This document shows, one piece after another, positions 1-10,500 of a stretch of 64,000 nucleotides of DNA. Below the pieces are notes generated by a model. That model was not told where the DNA came from. It searched no databases and saw nothing but the letters and a program-made list of their open reading frames with translations. The translations under genes were made by a program, and so were the position numbers. Numbering within the stretch: position 1 is the first letter of the stretch; each line of letters starts with the position of its first letter. Source of the DNA: Eucalyptus grandis. Lineage: Eukaryota > Streptophyta > Magnoliopsida > Myrtales > Myrtaceae. The DNA lies in NCBI RefSeq assembly GCF_016545825.1, contig NC_052619.1, positions 3,859,501 to 3,923,500 of the forward strand, read 5' to 3'.

Positions 1-179
1 AACTTGTGCATGTAGCGTGAAACAATGCATCATGATAAGCTCACAAGACATTTGCTTAAAAGTTTCCATCAAGATATATCTAATTAGATATCTCAATGGT
101 TCTAACTAAACTCTTTCTTGGGGATCTCCTTATGTAAGTGTTGAGCTATTGCTGTATATCTCAACAAGTGGTATCGAGC

Positions 180-305
180 CAAAGAGTAATTGGTAGGGTC
201 CTAAGGTGTACTAATGTTTTTGACGAATGTAGAAAGAAATCGCGCAATGAACGCAGTCCCTGAGTAATAATTGCCATCACAAGCCAGTTTGGAGGAGAGA
301 GACCA
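180..305 (-). repeat. dispersed copy of the phytochelatin-synthase 3' tandem repeat
   Basis: About 125 bases here match the repeat unit at 5715-5845 (same orientation, many scattered substitutions). Shared landmarks are the block ATAATTGCCATCACAA, a GAGAGAGACCA block and an ACGAATG block. Here the repeat follows the end of a decayed Gnk2 coding sequence, whereas at 5.7 kb it follows the last exon of phytochelatin synthase. Its open reading frame differs between the two places, so it is better treated as non-coding repeat DNA than as a conserved protein tail. Confidence 0.7.
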
Positions 306-655
306 CGGGCAATGGCGGGCGTTGGGTTGTAGAGAGTCGGCGAATGGGTAATTTTCATACCTAATCTTACAATCCTGTGGTTGCATATGAGCACCACGCA
401 ATTGGTAACTCGCAAAGTTCATGCACGTGTCGTAGTCCGCCCGTGAGATCGTTCCGCTGCAAGCTCCGAGGCCAAAGCAAGGCTTGGAGAACAAGGATTG
501 ACTCTAGCTCTTGCTAAGGTAATGAAAGCTTGAGCTCAACATCCTGGCAGCCCCGTCCGGGACGACATAGTTGACATTGCGCGAGTACGGATCGTTGAGA
601 GTGCACTTACTTCCGTTACACCACCAAAATGTCAATGAAGTGTCAAAGGCCTCTT
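201..655 (-). pseudogene. Gnk2/DUF26 cysteine-rich secretory protein, pseudogene 1
   Basis: Read on the minus strand, this stretch encodes a Gnk2 (DUF26, salt-stress/antifungal) domain. It starts with a D-T-S-L-x-F-x-x-C block near 655-625. It continues through an N-D-P-Y-x-x-N-V-N-Y-V block and a G-A-C-S-G-T-I-S-R-A-D block. It ends with D-C-K-I-R-Y-E-N-Y-P-F near 345. Gnk2 proteins are apoplastic, mannose-binding or antifungal, alone or as ectodomains of cysteine-rich receptor kinases. It is broken: an in-frame TAG lies at 504-506, and the middle cysteine of the C-x8-C-x2-C motif is tyrosine. No start or signal peptide is visible upstream. The frame then runs into the repeat at 180-305 and stops at 201. 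The family call is from motif recognition; no alignment was run. Confidence 0.75.
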
Positions 656-1003
656 ACAACATTGGAAAAATGAAACACAAGGAGGGTTCAAACGATAGTT
701 ATCCTAAGTAGAGCCACAAGTCCATCTTCATACCTTCATTTAGCTTTCGGCACGATTCCACATATCTAAGAATTAATTTTCAAAGTTTCCGTTACTTCCC
801 ATATGTTCACGATTTTTTCTGATCTGATTGATATTATACTATTATACGATATTATATATGTTGTGCTCAACATTGTTTTCCATCTTTAGAATTTCATATT
901 TGGCCTTTTCTTAAGTCATTCGACTAGGAAGATTCCATGACCCCCCCTCTCTCTCTCTCTCTAGTTTTGGAAAATTCGAGTTCTCAGGAAAAATATATAT
1001 TAT
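656..1003. other. intergenic, no gene seen
   Basis: AT-rich sequence with a short CT microsatellite at about 946-962. No coding signal or recognisable element. Confidence 0.6.
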
Positions 1004-2165
1004 CCTCATCCTACCGCAATATGATAAACATAATCAATCATAATTTTTCACTATAAAAGAATGTGTTTTCTATGGTCGGTTAAGTAGAATATAATATAGG
1101 TCTCCTTTTTATTCGATATGCAATTGATCTCGTCTATTAACTATAATTCGCTTTCAAAGAATTTTTTGAATACTTGTTTGCAAATTGCAATTCCTCGTTT
1201 CTCACATTTTCAAGGAAGCAAAATAAGAGTTGATAGACATGATAATGACTTGTAAATCCTTTCACGAGAACACTCGTTTGGATTTGGTATATAATTTTAC
1301 ATCTAATTAGCCTAAAGGTAATTTTTTTTTAATTCGATATACATGTTTGTATTAATTCATTTTAACATACAACTATATACAACAAAGCTTTTCTTTTGAA
1401 TTCAAACCAGATATCCAGTGCGGTCCAGTCTTTATAAGATTCTCTAGACAAATCAATTGTCTTCCATGAAATTACGAATTCGATTCATGTATTGAGTGAA
1501 TATCTGAACAACTCGTGTTGCGTTACTTAGTGGTGCCGTGCTAGAAAACTTTTTGGTCACCGAGCATTTTGGTGGGGTTGAGGTTGGCAAGCCGGACTTT
1601 TGGGTGTTATCATATATTTCTACCTATCTTTTACTTGTCGAAAAAGAGACTTTACGCGGAAATGCTTCCTACTATATTATACAGAGTTAATAAAGATTTA
1701 GTCATGATCTTTCATTTGTCTATCTTAGAAAAAGAATCTAGAATCTACTTGATTACATATTCTCGATAGATTTTTTATTGTTCAGAATATATTCTCGATA
1801 TAAGAAATTCATCCCATCAACATCAAGTTCTACTTTTTTCAAACCATGGTCTTGCATAACTAGATTTTTTTCAACATTAACATATGTGGTCATCATACTT
1901 AAAACTATACCATATCAGATATATATTTTAGCGTTTTGGCTACAGCTGCTAATTTTTTAATGTCTGCAGTGACTCAGGCCTTTTTCTTTTTCTTTTTTTC
2001 TTTTCAGTGTAATAAAAGAACTAGATATAAAATATAAAATGGCACAAAAAACGCTAACGACTGAAGGATTATTCCAAAATGGGCTAGTTCTGGGTCCATA
2101 ATCTGGAACCGGCAAGATCGGGACAAGGAACCGGCCCGTTTCAAATTTTGGATGGAAAAGGCAAG
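1004..2165. repeat. duplicated upstream flank of the PME locus, copy A
   Basis: This block is collinear with 26893-28115 at high identity. Differences are small indels, for example about 45 extra bases near 27215-27260 in copy B and a few bases at the CTGAAGGATT block (about 2060 versus 28005). Homology starts abruptly at CTCATCCTACCGC in both copies. In copy A it runs on into the rest of the pectin methylesterase promoter. In copy B it jumps straight into the 3' part of the gene. Small open frames in it (1569-1769, 1778-1960) are not coding. Confidence 0.9.
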
Positions 2166-3461
2166 TTTATAAGTAAAAGTTTCACCATTTCACTACAAAA
2201 TTAATCTTTTTATTTTTGTTTGGAAATTATTTGTTGGTCAAGTAATTATGTTGCTATTTCATCATGTTGAAGACCATGGTTTAATTCTTGACGGGTGCAA
2301 AAGTATTTCTTTTCTATGAAAAATCTTCAAAACTGGTTTAGAACTGGTCCAGCCAGGGAACCAAGCTGGTTGAACTGATTTTGACCTTAGAACCGAGAAT
2401 CATACCCATATTGTGCTGGTTCCAGTTTTTAGAATCAAGAATCAAACTAGTTCCCCTTAGAGTCGGGAATTGTGCTAGTATTGGAAAAGAGTTTCAAAAG
2501 TTTTGAGAAATTTTGGATTTTTCAAAATAAGAGATAGAATCACCACCAATCAATTTTAGAAATTTAGTTTGTTTGGACACCTGGTGCACGTGAGACAACA
2601 TTGGCCATTCGTGAGAATTAGAGAAATTTCTGGTCCATGAGTTTGGTTACATGTGAGGAGGGATTAGTGTACTCACAATGCTGAATTTTTGGTAGTTAGT
2701 TCATGACCCAAAAAGTATTTATATTTATTCTGGAAGAGAAAAAAAACCAGAAGATGTGGTAGAGCTATGACAATTCAAGATACGCTGAGCTCCACGTATT
2801 TTTGTACAGTCAAAGGGAGGATCGATTCCGTAAAAGATGATTTTCTTTATTGGGAGAACCCAAGTGCTAATCTGCATCCTGGAGACACTAATTAGAGATC
2901 TTTTATTTTCTTCCTCTTTTAAAAGATAGAGGAGAAAATAGGACTGCTTTAGTTACGTTTTCATGTTTTAATTAGACACTTTCCATGCAATTATCCAAAA
3001 TACCAACTTGCCAAAATAAGCTCATTTGTACATCGTTTGGTCTCAACAGAAATAATAAAAAATATTCTTCACTTCCCAAAGCAACATACATGCACCAACC
3101 CTTACGGCCATCCTTCTTCATTACGCAACCCATTTCACTTATTGAAACTTAAAGCTGTGTGTAGGGCAATCGTATAAAGATTAGTGACTACCCCTTTCCA
3201 CTTAATAAAAAGAAACTTTGCTCTCAATAATTTGGTCATAATATAAGGAAAGGAATTCCTTTATGCCGCGCTAGCTCGACGCAATAGTGACAACCCACGA
3301 TTATTGACTCTATAGAGTATTCGAAATCCGCTTTATTCCCCATAAGGTGACAGCCAGAAACAGATGTGCATGTATTTCCATGCAAAAGCTTGCCAAAATC
3401 TGACACCCTTATAAGGTCACGATGCCACATTAGTTCCATTATCCAAAATCAAGAGACAAAA
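2166..3461. other. pectin methylesterase upstream region
   Basis: Non-coding region before the PME start. The stretch 2090-2480 is rich in GGAACC/CTGGTTC-type motifs resembling a decayed DNA transposon. A TTATAA-containing box lies at about 3409-3415, roughly 50 bases before the ATG, and could be a TATA element; this is weak evidence. Confidence 0.4.
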
Positions 3462-5196
3462 ATGTGCTTCTCACTGATTCTGTTCTTGATCACCCTTCAT
3501 CTCTCAAGCTCAGTTGTTTCAGGATATCCCCTAACAAAGAGACCTTCACCCTCACATTTCTCCGTGTTCCCTAGAGCTTCGACTCTGGCCACTAGATCGG
3601 CCTCCAAGGCTGAGCTTTTCGAGGGCTCCGTCAAGCTTGCCTTGGCTCATGTCGAGTCGGCACGGGCCATGGCCCAAAACCTTACCCTTTCACACCACAA
3701 GGTGCCGGCGAAGTCGCCTCCGAGCAGCATTGCCGACTGTTTGGAGCTCTTCGATGACACCATAGACCTGCTTGCCAACGTTGTCTCGTGTGGGGGTGGA
3801 ACCGCCAAAGGCTGCCAGCCCGACGACGTCGAGACATGGCTCAGCGCCTCCCTCACGAATCAAGAGACCTGTCTTGACAGCCTCCAAGACATTAACAAAG
3901 TTCGAGAGAGCCGCGTTGACATGATGAGAACGATCTCGCAAAACATAAGCCACTCGCTCAACCACACCCTTGCGCTCTACGCCTCGACTAGGCCAACAAA
4001 GGAAGCAAGTCGGCAACGACGTCGGGCTTTGCTGTCCGACACATTCCCTCACTGGGTCTCCGGCACGGAGAGAAAGCTTCTTGAAGCTGCGGTCGAGGAA
4101 ATTAAAGCGAGCGCCGTCGTGTCGAAGGACGGGACCGGCACGCACATGACCATTGGAGAAGCGCTTCTCTTTGTGCAAGCCTCAAAAGCGAAAGAGGGCG
4201 GCGGCAGCAAGGGCAGGACCGTAATTTACGTGAAGTCCGGGACCTATAAGGAGAATCTGAAGATTCCTTCCAAGCAAAAGAACGTTATGTTAGTCGGCGA
4301 CGGGAAGGGAAAGACGGTCATCGTCAGCGATCGGAACGCCAAGGATGGATGGACCACTTTCCAGTCTGCCACCGTAGGTAATCAAAGAGCCTATAATTTT
4401 TCCGAACTTTCAAGAAACATTACACATAAAAGCGCCTGTTCATGTGCTTGGTTTTCAATCTCTATCGTACTTCTTAATGTATATATTCTCCAAATAAGCT
4501 GCCATGGGCGAAGGATTCATGTCGCGCGACATCACGTTCGAGAACAATGCCGGGCCTGACAAGCACCAAGCCGTCGCCCTTCGAATTGGGTCGGACAGAT
4601 CGGTTGTGTACCGGTGTTCCATCCTCGGCTACCAAGACACCCTCTACACGCACTCGAAGCGCCAATTCTACCGAGAAACCGACATCTATGGAACTGTGGA
4701 CTTCATCTTCGGCAACTCGGTGGTTGTCTTTCAGAAGTGCAACATCTACGCGCGGAAGCCCCTGTCGGGTCAGCACAACTTCGTGACCGCACAGGGCCGG
4801 ACAAGCCCATACCAGAACACGGGCATCTCGATACACGACTGCAAGATCGGGGCTGCTTCAGATTCGGTCCCGCTGGAGTCCAAGCCCACGACCTTCCTCG
4901 GGAGGCCATGGAAACAGTACTCTCGGACCGTCGTGATGCAGTCTCTCTTGGACGGCTCGATCCATCCTCTGGGATGGTCTCCGTGGTCCGGTGATTTCGC
5001 CCTGAAGACGCTTTTCTATGGCGAGTATCAAAACTCGGGACCTGGCGCGCCCATCGCCGGAAGAGTCCAGTGGGCTTCATACCATGGCTCTCTCACATCA
5101 GCACAGGCTCAGTCATTCACGGTTGCACAGTTCATTTCAGGGAATTTGTGGTTGCCATCGACTGGCGTATCTTTTGATTCTGGGTTGATTGGATGA
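3462..5196 (+). CDS. pectinesterase/pectinesterase inhibitor (type I pro-PME), two exons
   Basis: Exons 3462-4377 and 4499-5196 flank a 121-bp GT-AG phase-1 intron and give 537 residues, normal for type I pro-PMEs. The enzyme removes methyl esters from cell-wall homogalacturonan, releasing methanol. Residues 1-22 look like a signal peptide. Residues about 45-180 are the PMEI pro-domain, and the processing motif R-R-A-L-L is at 187-191. The catalytic domain carries GTYKE (260-264), QAVAL (329-333), QDTLY (351-355, proton-donor Asp352), DFIFG (373-377, nucleophile Asp373) and LGRPW (439-443, Arg441), so it should be active. The ATG at 3462 is chosen because the secretion signal follows it; an upstream in-frame ATG at 3366 would spoil the signal. 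The pro-domain lacks the usual first cysteine pair near its start. A truncated copy lies at 28119-28539. Confidence 0.95.
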
Positions 5197-5490
5197 ATGT
5201 TCATCCTTTTCTGGGGTTTGTACTGTTGATATGCGCAAGAAAAAGTTCGGTGTTTAGGATTGGCAAAACCTTAGTTTGGATGTTTTCATGTTGCATTTTC
5301 ATTGCTATTATTGATGTGATGTCTTTCTGAGAAGGTAGCGTTTCTACTTTTTTTTCTCATGTCCTGTTTTGGCATTGTCTTTTTTCAAAATGAAGCATCT
5401 GGAATCCACAACGAATTCAAACCTAGAAACAAGGATCAATGTCGACCCGAAAATGAAGCGATCCAAGGTCAAACCAAATGCTATGTGACC
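5197..5490. repeat. PME 3' flank, duplicated (copy A)
   Basis: The 3' untranslated and flanking sequence is collinear with 28540-28840 at high identity. Homology ends near the CAAATGCTATRTGA block (about 5485 versus 28840). This marks the right border of the segmental duplication. Confidence 0.85.
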
Positions 5491-5714
5491 GGCTAAGCTC
5501 CGCCGGCTGAGCTTCACTCTTGAAGACGATGAACGGTAATTTTTTAGGGTAAAACGGGAAAACACAATTATCAATAATATTGAAAGAAAAAAAAATCATT
5601 AAACCCCTCTTTAGCATTTCAAATGCAAGCATTTGGCCAATAAGCCTTCAAATGCTGAACCAAACGACCTAAAATTTTTCTCAAGGGGCTTTCGGGGTTC
5701 AAAGTTGAACCGAG

Positions 5715-6105
5715 GTCCGACTGGTGTGGTGCTAAGGTGTCCTGATGTTTCGACGAATGATACGAGATAGAAATCGCACAATGAATGCAGTCCCCAAGAA
5801 ATAATTGCCATCACAATCCAGTTTGGCAGAGAGAGACCATGGGCAAAGGCAGATTTCTTCTGAGCAACGGCAAATCTCTTCGATGAATGTTCTGAGATAG
5901 AAATCACGCAAAGAATGCAGCCCCCAAGAAATAATTGCCATCACAATCCACTTTGGCAAAGATAGACCATGGGCAAAGGCAGATTTCTTTTGAGCAACGG
6001 CAGATCTCTTCTGATATTTCGACGAATGTTTCGAGATAGAAATCACGCAATGAATGCAGAAATAATTGCCATCACAATCCAATTTGGCAGAGAGAGACCA
6101 TGGGC
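5715..6105 (-). repeat. three-copy ~130-bp tandem repeat at the 3' end of phytochelatin synthase
   Basis: Three consecutive units are seen, with the landmark ACCATGGGC ending at 5844, 5974 and 6105, giving a spacing of 130-131. Each unit contains GAGATAGAAATC, ATAATTGCCATCACAATCCA and, on the minus strand, a stretch matching the end of phytochelatin synthase exon 8 (K-S-A-x-A-Q-K-K-S-A). The third unit is split after GGGC at 6105 by the LTR element and resumes at about 7561. The last exon of the gene therefore once ran directly into this array. A single diverged copy lies at 180-305. Confidence 0.85.
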
Positions 6106-6643
6106 TGTTAAAATTTTTTGGATGTGTGCATGTGGAAGTATGATTTTGGTATTAGTTATAGTTTTTGATTAGTGATGTTGTGTGCAAGTGTATGATATAG
6201 TTTGTAGAGAATGGACAATGGATGAGATAGGATAATTGAAGGACAAAGAACATGGGATATGGGAAATAGTTTCATTAGTTGGATAAAATAATTTTACAAT
6301 AGTTGAAGGAAGTGTTGGTGGAGGAGCTTCAAGATATGGAGTTTTATCTCATGCTCCTCTCACTCTTCTAACATTTGTTGTTTTGCTATGCTCTCCCCTC
6401 TTTCCTTTTTATAGGGATTAAATACAACATTCTAGATTTATGTGGAATGTCGTCCAGTTAGGCTTATTCTAGGAAATTCTAAATTGTAGTTTATCCATTC
6501 TTCTTCTAGAGATTTCTACTTGCTTCCTTTCTCACATGAATCTTCTAGATTCATTTAGCAACCTCCATTCTCAACAATTCTAGACAATATCAACCTTGAA
6601 GTTTCTAGAAAGTTTTAAAGAAAATGGATCACAATTTCCAACA
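6106..6643 (-). repeat. 3' LTR of the non-autonomous retrotransposon
   Basis: A 538-bp LTR bounded by TGTTA at 6106 and CCAACA at 6643 on the plus strand, i.e. TGTTGG...AACA on the element's own strand. It is nearly identical to 7044-7562, with scattered substitutions and small indels. Confidence 0.85.
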
Positions 6644-6869
6644 CTTCCCTTTGATCCATTTTCAGGATAGTCCAGACTTGTGTTGTAAAGTTTTGGACAT
6701 ACCTTGAAATTTTTATTGTAATTTTTCACATGTCTTTTATTCCGTCTTCATTACACGATCCCTTGCATTCTCTTGTCGAAACAGTTGCACTTGCCTTTGA
6801 ATGTGCATGTCTTTTGTTCAACGATGTCCCATATGCCTTGGCCATCAAAATGCTAGCTGTAGTTGTTAG

Positions 6870-6995
6870 CTCGGGCTCTGGCTCTGGCTCTGGCTCTCGT
6901 AGGCTCTGGCTCTACCTCTGGCTTTGATTCTAGCTCTGGCTCCGGCTCTAGCTCTCTTAACTCTCGCTTGGGCTCTGGCCTTTTTAGTTGAGGAT
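6870..6995. repeat. GGCTCT hexanucleotide-rich tract inside the retrotransposon
   Basis: Imperfect tandem GGCTCT repeats give an apparent Gly-Ser or Glu-Pro frame. A 63-codon minus-strand frame begins at the LTR/primer-site junction (7044) and reads through the tract. It looks like repeat translation rather than a gene. Confidence 0.7.
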
Positions 6996-7043
6996 GGTCA
7001 TGACAAACGCCCAACACCAACCAAAGACGTGGCTTTGATACCA

Positions 7044-7562
7044 TGTTAAAATTTTTTGGATGTGTGCGTGCATGGTTTTGGTATTAGTATAGTTTTTGAT
7101 TAGTGATGTTGTGTGCAAGTGTATGATATATTTTATAGATAATGGACAAGAGATGAGCTAGGATAATTGAAAGACAAAAAACATGGGATATGAGAAATAG
7201 TTTCATTAGTTGAATAAAATAATTTTACAATAGTTGAAGGAAGCATTGGTGGAGGAGCTTCAAGATATGGAGTATTATCTCATGCTCCTCTTACTCTTCT
7301 AACATTTGTTGTTTTGCTACGCTCCCCCCTCTTTCCTTTCCTATTTATAGGGACTAAATACAACATTCTAGATTTATGTGGAATGTTGTCCACTTAGGCT
7401 TATTCTAGGAAATTCTAGATTGTAGTTTATCCATTCTTCTTCTAGAGATTTCTACTTGCTTGCTTTCCCACGTGAATCTTCTAGATTCATTTAGCAACCT
7501 CCATTCTCAACAATTCTAGACAATATCAATCTTGAAGTTTCTAGAAAGTTTTAGAGAAAATG
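7044..7562 (-). repeat. 5' LTR of the non-autonomous retrotransposon (terminally truncated)
   Basis: Matches 6106-6626. The last shared bases are AGAAAATG; the terminal ~20 bases present in the other LTR are missing, and host sequence (GCAGATTTC) follows directly. The stop codon of the adjacent phytochelatin synthase frame lies within it at 7516-7518. Confidence 0.8.
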
Positions 7563-10500
7563 CAGATTTCTTCTGAGCAATGGCAGATTTCCTCTTTGCC
7601 ATGTTCTCTTCATGCTTCTTCAGATTGTAAAGCTGTCTTCGCAAGTGCAACACCTGCCATGGTAAGGCTTGATTAGTACTCGTCCACCCCTATCAACTAG
7701 CAGAACTAGGAGCACATAATGATCTGAGACATATCGGTTCAAGCCCTAGCCCACCCAAGAAGAAAAAAAAGCAAGCAAAATAGAGCAGAAAAAAGTGTGA
7801 AGTTAAAGTCTTATTCATGAAGAAATGAAAAGGAGCTCTTCTTCAAAAGACACTCTGTTGGCAATAAAACAAAAGCAAAAACGGCCAATGACGTTACAGT
7901 TAACATTTCTGAAAAGAGATGTCAATACCTCTCTTTGAAGCATGGCAGGAAGCTTATCCGTTGAAACAAGGCTCCGTACTTCCTCCCGAAGTTTCTCATC
8001 TTTGATACCGCACCAGGTTTCAGGTGGCAACATCAACAGAAGTACAGTTAAGATATTACTTCCAACCGGTCGAGTGCTAGTACAGTTATTGGGATCAGGT
8101 TCTGCCCCATGACTACAGACGCTGGCTGCAATTTCATCCAGATTTTCACTGCCACCAAAAACCGGAACTCTGCTGCAGCATGAAGTTGAAGGCAAAAAAT
8201 TAACTACGTACTCGAAAAAACCAGTATCCCGAACTTGCTTTAACAGCTCTTCCTGCAAAAGAAAAAGAACAGACTCTTGGTCAGTGTCTGCTTAGACGAA
8301 CAAGAGTCCATTTCAAGCTCACAAAACAACAAAAGGATATGAACATGCTGCACCATACCCTGCTCGCAAGTCTTTGTTTTTCTTCTTCGCTTATCCCTAT
8401 ACCACACTCCTGTTCCCTCTTAACTTCAGCAACCGACTGGATAAATTTCTCGAAACCAGACGGGGGTGATGCCAAAAGAATACTGAGAATGCCATTGATA
8501 TCTTTCACATCCTTGGACTTCAACAGATGAGGAACGTCATCCATTAAGTACTTTACAACACCAAGCCAACTTTCATTTTTGCGGCCCTGCATATATTTTA
8601 AAATTAAATGTTCAACTTACAAAACCAGTAAAATGCATTAAAGACATGGAACAAAAAAAATCCAATTAGCAAACGAGAGCAGAAAGGCACAGTATATCTT
8701 GCGCCAGTTGTTTAAATTACAAATGAGGGTGTGCATAGCACAAGGGGAACTAAAGAAGTGCTGATTATATTTCCCTTCGTTTAAACTAGTACTTCTTGAT
8801 CTGTTCCCCTGACCTTTTGTCCTCCTTGAATCTACAGTGATAAGTATTCCCTATGTCTGCAGTCAGGAACTTCACTAAAAAGGGAACTTTTTACATTGAA
8901 GTAATATTTACAATCTAAAGTTCAGGGACTAATAATTTTCCGTGGAGCGACAAATAAATACAAACGACGTGCCACAAGAGCCTACTAACTGTCATCTAAT
9001 AATGTGTGTGATGGGTCATACAAGAAACTGAGTTGTTCTCAAGATGAATAAAGAGAAGTTACCAAAGAAACCCAAACCTAACACGATATGAAGACAATCA
9101 ATCTTAGTCGACACAACTTTACTTGAAATATTTTAACTCTTCACTATAAAACCCAATGTTTCATCACATTGGCAAAATTTTGTACTACTTATATCGACAT
9201 GATTAACATTCATGATAACATAAAATAATTGTCAGTCCTAAATCTTACTGGAACCAGGAAATTACTTGAGATCATGTCAGTGATATGATCGGCAGTTATG
9301 GGTGCATTTGATCACTACTAGAAAGAAAATACATAATCACAGATCAGTGCTACTAACTATGAAGTCCATTAATTCTGTCAAAGTCAAACTTTTCGAGACT
9401 TTACAGGCAACCTGCAAGTTTAAGCGATGCCATTTGTCGTGCTAATTTTTACTCGTTTTGTTGGTCTGCACAAACTCGTATATCCAATACCAATGTTGAT
9501 ATTCAAGACATTGAAGTTACGCAGAAATTTTGAAAAAAAATATCATTGTTTCAGGATAAGGCCAATGCATATACGTACACTTTCTAGAAGTTGGAAGAAA
9601 AAAATCCCTTCAATTGGAGATGAGATATGTATAAGTCATCTCTCCAAGTCCGAACACGCGGTACACAAATACACAAAGACTGAAAGAGAGACTGCTCTCA
9701 ACTACTTTCCCGGGAGAATCGAAATTTGTACGAAGAATTCTCGCTTGCTGAAGAAGTTTCTATGCGTTTTCCATCACTTCAAACTATTTTAGGAAAATTT
9801 CACGAATAGTCCCTGAATTTTGACCTAATTTAGAATATGACTTATAAGTTTTTAATTTATTTAATATAATGCCTGAGCTTTAACTTAATATTCAATTCAT
9901 CGCTAAATTTTTGAGTTCCTAAACTTTTTATACATATTCGATCTAATTCTTGCACTATGTAAAAATATTAAATATTATCCTTAAACTTAAATTACTAGAA
10001 TACATATACAAAAAGTTTAGATATCACACAACACATTAAAGTAAAGTTTAATGGTCACATTAGACAAATAAAAATTCAGGGTTCACGTTGCAATTGAATC
10101 AAAATTTGGAGATCATTTGTGTTACATGAAACTCCGCGCAACTTTGCGGATTGTTCACATTTGCCCCTAAAATTTTCAGAATTATAAGAAAACATCATAT
10201 ATTGGCCATCAGGTTAAAGAAACAAAAGAGACAGCAAAATGGGGGCTTCTTCTCTGCACTTATCCAGTAAAGTGCAACCAAGTAAGCTCGGAGCAGAGCG
10301 AGGGCGCTGCGGGTCATCGGCTTCGGGGTACGGCGAAGGCAGAGCTACGGCGTCGCGGGCTTCAAGGCACGGCTAAGGCAGAGCTGCAGCGTCGCGGGCT
10401 TCGGGGCACGGCGAAGGCAGAGCTGCGGCGTCGCGGGCTTCGGGGCACAGCTTTGGGCGCGACTTTGGGGCACGGCGAAGGCAGAGCAGCAGCGTCGCGG

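Larger units (their letters stand above)
6106..7562 (-). mobile_element. non-autonomous LTR retrotransposon inserted in the PCS last exon
   Basis: Two directly repeated LTRs (6106-6643 and 7044-7562) flank only about 400 bases of internal DNA with no gag or pol. Read on the minus strand, the LTR begins TGTTGG and ends AACA. The primer-binding site TGGTATCAAAGCC (7031-7043, methionine initiator tRNA type with one change) abuts the upstream LTR. A purine tract AAAGGGAAG abuts the downstream LTR at about 6644-6652. The upstream LTR has lost its first ~20 bases (TGTTGGAAATTG part), so no target duplication is visible. The insertion splits a repeat unit and supplies a new stop codon to the phytochelatin synthase. 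A TRIM-like or internally deleted Copia element is likely. Confidence 0.85.

Noticed and set aside
3690..5080. Several antisense frames of 120-162 codons over the PME gene
   Set aside because: GC-rich shadows of the true PME exons, which have a full set of catalytic motifs on the plus strand.
6853..7044. 63-codon minus frame starting exactly at the LTR/primer-site junction
   Set aside because: Reads through the GGCTCT repeat as Glu-Pro and Arg-Ala repeats; no gag features, so not treated as a retrotransposon protein.
7735..7770. Possible tRNA B-box-like phrase (GGTTCAAGCCC)
   Set aside because: No A box or cloverleaf could be folded around it by eye.
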